A stretch of 64,000 nucleotides of DNA. Source: Macropodus opercularis. Taxonomy: Eukaryota; Chordata; Actinopteri; Anabantiformes; Osphronemidae. The notes beneath the pieces are model-generated. The model was not told where the DNA came from and ran no database searches. It worked only from the letters and a program-made list of their open reading frames with translations. Positions within the stretch are counted from its first letter, which is position 1, and each line of letters opens with the position of its first letter. The stretch is from the NCBI GenBank assembly GCA_030770545.1, contig CM061109.1, positions 6,076,001 to 6,140,000 on the forward strand, in the 5' to 3' direction. Shown here one piece after another: positions 12,239-21,359 of this stretch. Position numbers and translations under genes: made by a program.

Positions 12239-12330
12239 ACCCTCTCAGGTTTAGCAAGACTCTCTCTACGTCCTTTTCTGCTCCTACGTCAGATATTCTT
12301 GAAATATTTCCTATTGTACATCCTCAGTAG

Positions 12331-13217
12331 AAATTATTATTGTTACTTTTTTTATTATAGTTAATTTAAATATCATGATTTTTTACTTGTGCAGAAGACA
12401 ACACCTTGTATTGTTAAAACTACCAGCTAAGAGCAACAGACATTTCCATTTTTGTGCTTTACATGGGAAAACATCAACCAATACACCGTGGACACAGAAC
12501 GACTTTGATTTGTTTTCACATGTATTTTTCAAAATATGTGTAACCCTATGGAAGAAATCTGGGCCATAAGTCTTCAAAAAATTAACTCCCAAACGAAAAC
12601 AAGCTATTTGAACCAAAACTATGAAAAACTGTAACCAAAGTTTCTCAATTCAAATATGAGTAAATTATTATTAAAATAAACGTTATATTTAAAATTGGAT
12701 GCTATATCTTTATTGATACATAACACCCATCACTGTAATAAAACTGTAATAAAAAGGCAAATAAAACTTCTGCCTGGCCGCAGTTGTCAGTTTGCATAAA
12801 GACTGCAAAACAATTTAATTGGTATCAACTTGGCTGCTACTGAATCTACAGAACTGGCCTCTATAGGGTTCAATGTTCCTCCCTAGCGCTCAGCGCCATC
12901 TACTGGCCCATGTAGCTGATTGCTCTAACAAGCACATCATTTACAATCCTCAAAACCTTGAGGAAACACACACACACACACACACACACAAAGTGTGACT
13001 TATTTTCACTTTTCTCTCCTGAATTGCACCATGAACCTCTCATAATGACTTTTACCTACTTTTATTGCATTACCTCTATTTACACATAGTTACATTTAAA
13101 TGCGAGTTTCAGACAGAAAGTCAGTGTCTGGCAGAACTACAAAAAATCCCAAACATCTAAAACATGCAGAGAAACTCCACATCTGCTGTTTTTGTAGCTT
13201 TATACATCAAAGATATA
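12331..13217 (+). other. Spacer with CA microsatellite, copy A
   Basis: No gene was recognised. A (CA)n tract lies at 12966-12990. A stretch 'agcgccatctactggcc' (12890-12906) resembles words seen in vertebrate dispersed repeats, but I cannot assign it. The counterpart is 48346-49186, which lacks about 45 bases near 48718. Confidence 0.5.
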
Positions 13218-13613
13218 TCAAAACTCTTTATGAGCATGACATTTCTTATCTAGTAAACTCCTAAATCGAAACATATCAGCTAAACACAGCTGTGAGATAA
13301 ATGTGGAGCACTTTGTTTTTCTGAACTGTAGTAAAGTTAAGAGGAGAGTGAAAACAAAACTTCTACCAACCTCTAAGTATCTGCATATGAAGCCGTACTT
13401 GTTTAGGTAATAGATCAGCTCCCACCACTGCCTGTTTTCTGCAGTGAAAGCAAGATTCAGTGGCGAACTGCTAACATCACCTGGTGGTGTTAATGTGCAA
13501 GTATCAGCTACACAACCAGCTGCTACTCTTGGACAACTTGCTGTGTTTTGGCACCTGTGGATCGGTTTAGGCTGACGCTGAAGCAATTTATTATTGGTTA
13601 TTTTAACTAGCAT
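13218..13613 (-). CDS. Unrecognised 131-codon open frame or exon, copy A
   Basis: This minus-strand frame is open in both copies. Its middle reads QWWELIYYLNKYGFICRYLE and is compositionally protein-like. Directly after that stretch the DNA has AG/gttggt, a possible splice donor (about 13372), so the real exon might end there and the following leucine-rich tail be intronic. I do not recognise the family. With only two recent copies, conservation says little. It could equally be a chance frame or a fragment of an unknown element. Confidence 0.3.
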   Translation of the reverse strand: MLVKITNNKLLQRQPKPIHRCQNTASCPRVAAGCVADTCTLTPPGDVSSSPLNLAFTAENRQWWELIYYLNKYGFICRYLEVGRSFVFTLLLTLLQFRKTKCSTFISQLCLADMFRFRSLLDKKCHAHKEF

Positions 13614-14984
13614 TAAAATAAGCAGATGTTTTTAATGTTGTGGCTGTTTCTCTGATGTCATTGGTTGTCATGACATAACTAGACTAGAACCATAAATACC
13701 ACATCAGGTCTTACACAGAGTACTTATAATTAATCTAAATACCAGACAGGACATGATGCAATTAACAATTAACAGGCTTGTGCATTGGATTCAAATGGAA
13801 AATGTTTATTTCACCTAACATTAAACCACAAGTCTTTTCAAGTCAAGTGAAATTGTTGCAGTTTGCCATGACACTGCTCATGTACTGACACTCACGCATT
13901 ACACAGTTTCATGGAAAATCGAAGGCACGATGAAGAATCTGAATCATGAAGGCAAACAATGCTCTGCCGTGTTTCAGGTGGAGGTGATCTGTTGTGCGGT
14001 ATCACGATAGCTGGAGACGATGAACCCAACGCAGCATGTCCTGGATGGGAAGAGGTCACACAAAAAAAACATTCACCCATCAGGGGGCAGTCTTCACTGA
14101 CAGATGGTGTGATCTCAGTAGAAGTGCACAGTTTGACATGATACATGTTGCTTGCTATTACCAAACAGTGATATACATCACTGACAGGTTTATAAAGCTT
14201 CCATCAACATCTATACTTGGGTTAGCAGATTTGGCTTTTTTTGATCCATTTCTCTTTGCTCCAACTCCTGGATTCTGGGGAGAGTATTTAAAGTTTTAAC
14301 TTACCCGCAGTAAAAGCTCCCTCACAGTCTTGAAATGTTTCTACGTGGGACAATGAGTCATAAGCATGAGAGAGAAGATTCCAACAGGATGTGGGATGAG
14401 AATGAAGCTATGATTAAAAGTACTTATACTTTCTGAAAGGTCTAGAAAAATTCTGTATTTACTGTCTAAATTAATCAAATCCTGCATCTCTGGTGGCGTG
14501 GTGGTGCATCAACCTATGACACAGGTAGTTTGCACATTTAGGAAGGTTCAATCTGTGGCACTTCTGTTCTCCAGCCAGCTGAGGCAATGTCTCTTGGGAC
14601 TTTGTAGCTGGTTCATGGAACACAGGTGTCATTTCATGTATCTGATTAATCAGGTTGAATTCTGGTTAGTCAGCGTCTTGCTTTTGTATTCTGGTTATTA
14701 GAGACCATCTTGCTCTGTACTTAGTCAGGTAGGATTTTGTTTTATAGACTAATTGTTATTGTATTTATCCTCATAGCGAGTGACTATAGTTAGTTGTTAG
14801 TTGCTAGTTGTTTGTTTATTAAAGACAATATTCCTGTTGAATCACAACCAGCCTTCCAGTGTCTGCTTTCTTGTTTGTCACACATTCGCAGGTTTTGGAG
14901 TAGCGTATATTCCTATTGAGATGATGTCTTTTTGGTTAAAATGCTTCTGTCCCAGCATTTTAAATATGTCAAGTTAAACTTTTT
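13614..14984 (+). other. Spacer, nothing firmly recognised, copy A
   Basis: No gene was recognised. 14500-14885 ends in 'tttgtttattaaagacaat…ttgtttgtcaca' with a polyadenylation-like attaaa, reminiscent of an LTR end, but I could not define a matching start. Copy B (49583-51013) carries about 63 extra bases near 50389-50451. Confidence 0.45.
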
Positions 14985-15380
14985 TATCTAAAAATGAATT
15001 GAATTTCACTAAATTTAAAACTTATACTGCATGAAAATGATCACTGAAAAAGACAATAAAACTGAAAAGCTGACGTGGCCTTTTCTAGGGATAACAGTAA
15101 GTATCACAGCAACAAATTGGTGTCATGGATCACATTAAAAATACAACTTCGAATGTACAACAGATGAAGAAATGCACAATTATAATAAGAAGAACTTGAT
15201 GTTTGACACTGACAGGTACTGACACCAATGATGTAAAAATGAAATCCAGGCAGGGGACCACAGTGATGGCCCTACTTCTTTACCTGATTATTAACATCCC
15301 ATTGAAAGGAAGAGACATCTCAGTCTCAACTGCCACTGCAGGAGTGTACTTGTGTGTCACCTGGAATTGTGAGTCAAATG

Positions 15381-15662
15381 ACTCCACAACACACCAACAT
15401 GACTGGAAAGCATGTTTATAGTGTGATGTGTGCCGTGCGGTGAACATGTTGCATATAGGTTATTTTATTTTATTTTTCTTTTTCCTTTTGGAACTTCTTC
15501 GCACTTATGTCCATACATGTACATACTGTCAAACAATTTTACTCTTTTTCTTTTTGTAATTATTGTAATCCTTTTATTCTGTCTGTAATTATGCTGCTGC
15601 TGGGTCATCAGAATTTCCCCATTGCGGGATAAATAAAGTCCTATCTATCTATCTATCTATCT
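15381..15662 (+). mobile_element. Small non-LTR-type insertion with CTAT tail, only in copy A
   Basis: The 282 bp insertion is flanked by aaatg (15376-15380 and 15663-15667); copy B has the single empty site at 51405-51409. It ends 'aatttccccattgcgggata', 'aataaagtc' and (CTAT)n, a 3' tail style seen on fish non-LTR retroelements. The 5' part is unassigned, probably a truncated copy. Confidence 0.85.
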
Positions 15663-15727
15663 AAATGTCTGTCACCTGGAATTCAGTGGAAAAACAAAAA
15701 CACAACAGATAGAGACCATATCTTTAC

Positions 15728-16017
15728 AGATTAAGAAGCTGTAAGTAAGTAAGTATCAGCATCAATAGGTGCTTAAAATGTCCTCATCTGCCTGAGCATG
15801 TTTTTCCATCCTGTCTACTGTAGTGAGTAGGTGTGGAACCTCAACTACCTACTCACTACCCTTCAGACAACTTCACCTGGATGAATGAGAATCTCCACAG
15901 ACAACTACAGACATTGTTTCTACCATAGCCCCAAGTACAAACCAGAGCACGTTGCTAACTTGTAACACATTCAGGCATAAGTTAATAAATAAAGGCAAAA
16001 CAAGATATACACTTCAT
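15728..16017 (+). repeat. 290 bp direct repeat flanking the LINE, left copy
   Basis: Begins agattaagaagctg and ends acttcat. It differs from the right copy at only a few sites (for example 'atcctg' against 'atcttg' and 'ctcact' against 'ctcaat'). Confidence 0.93.
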
Positions 16018-17303
16018 CTTGAAAAAAACGTAGCTAAACAATTATGTGACCACTTGCGTAGAAATGACCTATATGAAGATTTCCAGTCAGGATTCAGATT
16101 ACATCATAGCACAGAAACAGCTCTGATTAGAGTCACTAATGATCTTCTCACAGCTTCAGACAATGGTCTAGTTTCTGTACTTGTCCTGTTAGATCTTAGT
16201 GCAGCATTTGATACGATAGATCACAAGATTCTATTGCAGAGACTGGAACATAGCTTTGGGATTAAAGGAAAAGCACTGGGATGGTTTAAGTCTTATCTGT
16301 TGAACAGATTCCAATTCGTCCATGTTCATGATCAATCTTCCATCCGCACAGGAATTAACTTTGGAGTTCCACAGGGTTCTGTGCTTGGTCCAATACTTTT
16401 CAGTCTTTACATGTCTCCCCTTGGTAATATTATTAGAAAACATTCTATAAATTTCCACTGCTATGCAGATGATACTCAGTTATATTTGTCCATGAAACCA
16501 GAGGAAACAAACCAATTAGTCAAACTTCAGACTTGTTTAAATGATATCAAATCCTGGATGTCCCATAACTTTCTACAACTGAATTCAGATAAAACTGAGG
16601 TTATTATAATTGGTGCTAAAAACCAGAGAGACTCTTTATTGAATCAGATTGTTACTCTGGATGACATAACGTTAGCTTCAAGTTCTACTGTGAGGAACCT
16701 TGGTGTCATTGTTGACCAAGATCTGTCCTTTACACCATATAATAAAGAAATCTCTAGAACCGCCTACTTCCACCTGAGGAATATTGCTAAAATTAGGAGC
16801 ATCCTCTCACAGAGTGATGCTGAAAAATTAATCCATGCATTTGTTACCTCTAGGCTTGACTACTGTAACTCGCTACTCATAGGTTGTCCCAATAACTCTT
16901 TGAAAATCCTCCAATTAATTCAAAATGCTGCAGCCAGAGTCTGACTGGACTTAGGAAGCGAGATCACATTTCTCCAACATTAGCTTCTCTGCATTGGCTC
17001 CCTGTCAAAACTAGGATAGAATTCAAAATTCTTCTCCTCACCTACAAAGCTCTTCATAATAAAGCTCCATCTTATCTTAAAGACCTCATCGCTCCTTATG
17101 CTCCCAACAGAACGCTTCGTTCTCAGAGCGCTGGTCTGCTTGTGGTTCCTAGAGTTTCTAAATGTAGAACAGGAGGCAGAGCATTTAGCTACCAAGCTCC
17201 TCTCCTATGGAACCAGCTTCCAGTCCAGGTTCGAGAAGCAGACACCCTCTCTAGTTTTAAAACTAGGCTTAAAACCTTTCTTTTTGACAAAGCGTATAGT
17301 TAG
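16018..17303 (+). pseudogene. LINE reverse transcriptase (ORF2 C-terminal part)
   Basis: An open frame runs 15952-16944; its first 22 codons come from flanking DNA. Visible RT blocks are FQSGFRLHHSTETAL, LLDLSAAFDTIDH (first catalytic Asp), GVPQGSVLGPILF, YADDTQLY (catalytic Asp pair) and LQLNSDKTE, followed by NLGVIVDQDLSF and RLDYCNSLL. A one-base loss near 16941 shifts the frame; the rest (SPTLASLHWLPV … FKTRLKTFLF) continues in another frame to a TAG at 17301-17303. The N-terminal endonuclease is absent. The frame is otherwise clean, so this is a young insertion. Confidence 0.92.
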
Positions 17304-17893
17304 AGATGGTTCTGGTCACCCTGAACCATCTCTTAGTTAAGCTGCTATAGACTTAGACTGCTGGGGGACGTCCTTTATTGACTGAGCTCTTTTTTCTCTT
17401 TTTCTTCTATCCACTAACATGCCTCCATTTCCACATGTGACTAACTTTGTCCCTTTTCTCTCCTAGTTGTGCTTCTCCCCTTCTGTCTCTCTCTATCCTC
17501 ATCTACAGGTATCATCAGACTCAGAGTCGTGTGTCTCCAGTGTTCAGTTGCTGGTCCAACCATCCTGCCTGTGTTCTGTTGCTGCTTGTTTTGTTGTTGT
17601 GGTTGTGTTCTTTTCTCTCTTCTCTATCCCCTCACCCCAGCCGGTCAAGGCAGATGGCCGCCCACACTGAGCCTGGGTCTGCTGGAGGTTTCTTCCTCTA
17701 TAGAGGGAGTTTTTCCGCTGTCGCTATTTAACTGTACAATTTATCGATTGGCTACAATTAAAAGCTTGCTCTATGTGGGAATTGTTGGGTTTAGTTGTGT
17801 AAGGTCTTAAAACCTTACTTGTAAAGCGCCTTGAGATAACTGATGTTGTGAATTGGCGCTATATAAATAAAGTTGAATTGAATTGAATTGAAT
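16018..17893 (+). mobile_element. L2-clade (Maui-like) LINE, 5'-truncated, only in copy A
   Basis: The 1876 bp insertion contains the C-terminal part of an RT frame, then a 3' UTR ending 'aagcgccttgagataactg', 'tatataaataaagttgaatt' and a GAATT-repeat tail. It is bounded on both sides by a 290 bp direct repeat (15728-16017 and 17894-18183). Copy B has one copy of that sequence (51470-51759) and no LINE. The element lacks the endonuclease domain, so it was truncated on arrival. Confidence 0.92.
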
Positions 17894-18183
17894 AGATTAA
17901 GAAGCTGTAAGTAAGTAAGTATCAGCATCAATAGGTGCTTAAAATGTCCTCATCTGCCTGAGCATGTTTTTCCATCTTGTCTACTGTAGTGAGTAGGTGT
18001 GGAACCTCAACTACCTACTCAATACCCTTCAGACAACTTCACCTGGATGAATGAGAATCTCCACAGACAACTACAGACATTGTTTCTACCATAGCCCCAA
18101 GTACAAACCAGAGCACGTTGCTAACTTGTAACACATTCAGGCATAAGTTAATAAATAAAGGCAAAACAAGATATACACTTCAT
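17894..18183 (+). repeat. 290 bp direct repeat flanking the LINE, right copy
   Basis: Same sequence as 15728-16017, continuous with the unit sequence that follows (tttaatatag). Copy B has it once, at 51470-51759. Confidence 0.93.
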
Positions 18184-18322
18184 TTAATATAGTATTTGAC
18201 AAGTAAATTTTGCTCCTAAATTGTTATTAATTATCTACTATAGTTCTGTGGAAACAGAAATTCGAAACACTAATTCGAGCATGGCCTCAGTCAGGTATCA
18301 TCAATTGTGTTTATAATAATAA

Positions 18323-19093
18323 TGTTACGGGTCCCAAGTCGGGTACCAGCGCAGCAAAGATGAAGCTGGGAAACAGGTAACAATCAGGAGCAATTATGGA
18401 TTGAAGCGCTCAGTTCACCTTCCCGAATAGCCTTTCTCTTTATTCATCTTTTCAACTAATAACAAAACATTTACTTCACTTAATATAATTTAACTCTATT
18501 AGCAATGTAAACCAACAAAAAATAACTTATCACAAAAAGATGTGCGTGTAGGAGCCTAAATACTATTACTATGAAAAGCAAATACATATGGTGTCCGTCT
18601 GCAGGACATAGTGTAGCAGACAGATGACACGGCGCATGCGCTACTCGACACGCCATGCATCTCACTGCTCACGTAGCGTGTAGCGAACTTCTAAACTCTA
18701 ATTAAAGTTCATTGTAAGAGTGTACGTTCCCTATAAACAATTTAATAACATTCGCCGTACAAATATAAACTCTCTCTAATGTGGTTTTCATTAGTTTTCC
18801 ACCAATTGCTAACCTGGGAAACAGGTAACAATCAGGAGCAATTATGGATTGAAGCGCTCAGTTCACCTTCCCGAATAGCCTTGAGGTGGGGGCGGAGCTC
18901 CACCGCAAAAGCCTCCCTGGTGCAACTGCTTCCGTCCCAAAGGTTCCTACCTGAGATTTATGTTCCCGTGTGTTCACTAAATAAATATGGGAATTGTATA
19001 TCCAATTCTCCTATATTTTATAATATATATATATATATCCATCTAAATAAATTATACACAAATAAATCCACGTTTCATTTGTGGTGTATCACA
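18323..19093 (+). mobile_element. Solo LTR, 771 bp, only in copy A
   Basis: Starts TGTTACGG and ends TATCACA. The 4-bp repeat ATAA flanks it (18319-18322 and 19094-19097), and copy B has the single uninterrupted site at 51895-51898. A segment of about 68 bp is present twice inside (18365-18433 and 18814-18882). No internal retroviral sequence follows. Family (Gypsy or ERV) not determined. A non-LTR explanation is possible but the ends, target repeat and length fit an LTR best. Confidence 0.75.
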
Positions 19094-19104
19094 ATAAATT
19101 AATA

Positions 19105-19320
19105 ATATTAGAATGAAATATGACAGAGCAGCATGATGGTGTAGCAGTTAGCACTGTTGCCTCACAGCAAGAGGCTTTTTCTCTGTGTCTGTGTGGTTTT
19201 TCTTCAGTTTCTTCCATCAGCCCAATGACATGAAGTCAATTAATTTAAAATTGCTTGTAAGTGTGACTGAAAGAGTGAGCGATGATCTGTCTGTCTCTAT
19301 AAGTAGCCCTGTGGTAGACT
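19105..19320 (+). repeat. Degenerate dispersed repeat of common teleost type, copy A
   Basis: Contains 'gtgtagcagttagcactg', 'ttgcctcacagcaagag' and later 'gtctgtctctata' and 'agccctgtggtagac', words of a very common fish dispersed repeat whose class I cannot assign. It is followed by a (GT)n tract at 19333-19354. The counterpart is 51909-52125. Confidence 0.6.
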
Positions 19321-19329
19321 TTGTTCTTT

Positions 19330-19715
19330 TACGTGTGTGTGTGTGTGTGTGTGTACAGGTTTAACATTGCATAAAGCTTTGCTTTAGTGACTAATGGTAA
19401 CTAATTGATAAGAGATCCCATGAAAATCAGATCATTAATTTATACTTGAGTGTTTTCTGCAGGAAAACACATGGAACCAGCGTCTGGTTCCATGCTTAAT
19501 CTGTGCATTAATACCCCCATAGGTTTCAGTCCACCTCAAACCACAGCTGCAATATATGTGTTGCACTTTTGTCTATGTGCCTCTCAGCTATCTGCTCTCA
19601 GGTTAAAGCTGCAGTAACAGTCAAGTCGCTGGAGTGATCTGGACACAGAGGATTCTCATCCAGGATCGTGTAGAGGAAAGACCATAAAAAATGAAATAAA
19701 AATAGATTCAATTTT
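19330..19715 (-). repeat. Inverted copy of 3842-4450, shortened, copy A
   Basis: Reverse complement matches the CA-tract region and the 'aactaatgatctgattttca' segment near 4340, and then the 'gcagctttaacctgagagca' segment near 3930. About 440 bases present in copy B (52284-52725) are missing at 19483, where a fold-back junction lies. Confidence 0.85.
19470..19494. repeat. 11-bp perfect hairpin at a deletion junction
   Basis: CATGGAACCAG, three bases (CGT), then CTGGTTCCATG. In copy B the left arm is present but the right arm is replaced by the ~440 bases missing from A. A second hairpin (GTGTTTTC/GAAAACAC) lies immediately upstream in both copies. Confidence 0.85.
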
Positions 19716-20213
19716 CAATTCAATTCATTTCAACTTTATTTATATAGCAAAAATTCACAACATCAGTTATCTCAAGGCGCTTTACAAGTAAGGTTTAAGA
19801 CCTTACACAACTAGACCCAACAAATCCCACATAGAGCAAGCTTTTAATTGTAGCCAATCAATAAATTGTACATTTTAATAGCAACAGCGGAAAAACTCCC
19901 TCTATAGAGGAAGAAACCTCCAGCAGACCCAGGCTCAGTGTGGGCGGCCATCTGCCTTGACCGGTTGGGGTGAGGGGATAGAGAAGAGAGAAAAGAACAC
20001 AACCACAACAACAAAACAAGCAGCAACAGAACACAGGCAGAATGGTTGGACCAGCAAATGAACACTGGAGACACACGGCTCTGAGTCTGACGATACCTGG
20101 AGATGAGAATAGAGTTAGTCACATGTAGACATGGAGGCATGTTAGTGGATACAGGAAATGGAAAAGTAGAGGGGCTCAGTGAATGAAGGACGTCCCCCAG
20201 CATCTAAGTCTAA
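19716..20213 (-). mobile_element. L2-like LINE 3' fragment, minus strand, copy A
   Basis: Reverse complement matches the 3' end of the LINE at 16018-17893, from the 'ctgctgggggacgtcc' segment to the GAATT-repeat tail. It is 5'-truncated in the 3' UTR and contains no RT. The counterpart in copy B is 52941-53438. Confidence 0.88.
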
Positions 20214-21359
20214 GAGACTCAATCAAATTCGACCTTTCTTTAATCTAGAGAGGAATCAGTGTCTGCTGAAACAAGACGTTGTGTAGCATGTTTCTTAGAA
20301 TAAAGTCTCTTTTAAATGACCGACCGTGTTACAGGTTCAGAGGTTAATCATAAAATCCTCCTTTTTCTGTTTAGAGGAACCTTTCCCTTGTGTCGACTGT
20401 AACCCTCAGTCTGGACTCAGGCGTCAGTCGGCAGACTGTCCGTCCAACTTCTGACACCAAGATGTCGTGGAAAAACCTTCTTCAAATGCTGGAACATACT
20501 GAGAAAACTAGAGGAGCATGTTGGTGTAATGAACCAGCTCAACGTTTAGTACGTGCTGCCATGAGGAAGACATCCTACAGCGAACCACTGTCTTCTGATG
20601 GATGTTAACACCAGAGCTTCTTATATATTGTAACACAATGGTTTAGCCACCCCTCGCATGCTACCTGCTGTCTAAACGCATGTTCCATTTGGCCAACACA
20701 CCAACCTGGTAAAGCTTCTAACTTCCCCATTTTGTTCCCTGTGGTTGTGTAGATTAACTTGGGCCGGTGCTTAAACTTTCAATGGGCTTATCATTCACAC
20801 AGGGGTTTTCACTCACACTGATCTTCCCATCTCATCGTATGGTTGGATCTTATCAAACATACTCTAACTTTGGGTGACTCTCTTCAGCCAGGTAGTTTGT
20901 ATGACACATTCGTTCCGAGCAACGTACCCTGTAGTGTGCTTATCAGCAATGCACACGGGACACTGAAGGAGTCATCGCAAAGCTTATGATGTTATTATAT
21001 CAGTCATACGCCCATTTTATTCAGATGGGACATCCCTAGATGTATGAATGCTCTAAAACATAAAATCAACTCAAATAAAACTAAATACAAGCTAGGTTTA
21101 CCACAAAGTGACACAAATTAAGACAAACTAAAATACAGTTTAAAAACATAGGCCACAATGTTGCTGAACTTTTTCTTACACATGTGGTCGATTCTCTTTA
21201 AACCCATTAATGACTTACACAACGTAAGACTTCAGTATTTGTAATATCCTACATGTAACTTCACTGTAACATTCACTGACCACTAAAGAAATTACAGAAC
21301 GCGTCAGGTGACTAAACCATTTCACAGAGCTACACACAGATTCTTCACCTACACATAGT

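Larger units (their letters stand above)
10246..12330 (+). mobile_element. Eroded class I endogenous retrovirus, gag-pol remnants, copy A
   Basis: In order on the plus strand I see a gag-like patch (10280-10350, reading PWNFMDMTGLVNRLP), an RT region (10640-11090), an RT connection/RNase H patch (11091-11306 and about 11640-11760), an integrase patch with a SDKGPHF motif (near 12025-12050) and a hydrophobic leader-like stretch (12100-12240). The gag, RT, integrase, then leader order matches a retrovirus. No LTR pair was identified around it. Every part is riddled with stops and frame changes. Confidence 0.75.
14985..16017 (-). repeat. Inverted copy of the unit's left side, copy A (first part)
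   Basis: Reverse complement of 14985-15230 matches about 1500-1755, for example 'ggccacgtca', 'gggataacagtaagtatcac' and 'ttcttcttattataattgtg'. Reverse complement of 15250-16017 matches 35060-35700, including 'gttacaagttagcaacgtgc' and 'ggtttgtacttggggctatgg'. The inverted copy lacks the ~2 kb that separates these blocks on the left side. It is interrupted here by the insertion at 15381-15662. Similarity is clearly lower than between A and B, so the inversion is older. Confidence 0.85.
1..20330 (+). repeat. Tandem segmental duplication, unit copy A
   Basis: This block is colinear with 36190-53555. Position 1 aligns to 36190, 2079 to 38269, 8357 to 44533, 13613 to 49582 and 20203 to 53428. 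By eye the copies differ at about one or two bases per hundred plus scattered indels, so the duplication is fairly recent. The offset falls from 36189 to 33225 across the block, mainly because A carries three insertions that B lacks (15381-15662, 16018-18183, 18323-19093). The start of the unit lies before the window. No part of it encodes an intact recognised protein, so this looks like amplified, repeat-rich DNA and not a duplicated gene cluster. Confidence 0.95.

Noticed and set aside
1761..12330. A Teratorn-like fusion of piggyBac with a large DNA virus
   Set aside because: piggyBac here is only ~1.9 kb and dead, and no herpesvirus-type or other large-virus genes are seen; the neighbours are a host-like pseudogene and an ERV.
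14500..14885. LTR of a Gypsy-type element
   Set aside because: The right end looks LTR-like (attaaa, then tgtcaca) but no matching start or target repeat could be found; left as unassigned spacer.
15203..15421. 72-codon plus-strand open frame
   Set aside because: It is antisense to the possible exon remnant of the left side and crosses the boundary of the 15381 insertion, so it is a chance frame.
19133..19175. tRNA-like box 'ggtgtagcagttagcactgttgc' suggesting a tRNA gene or SINE head
   Set aside because: No cloverleaf or anticodon arm could be formed and no B box in correct spacing; treated as part of a common dispersed repeat.
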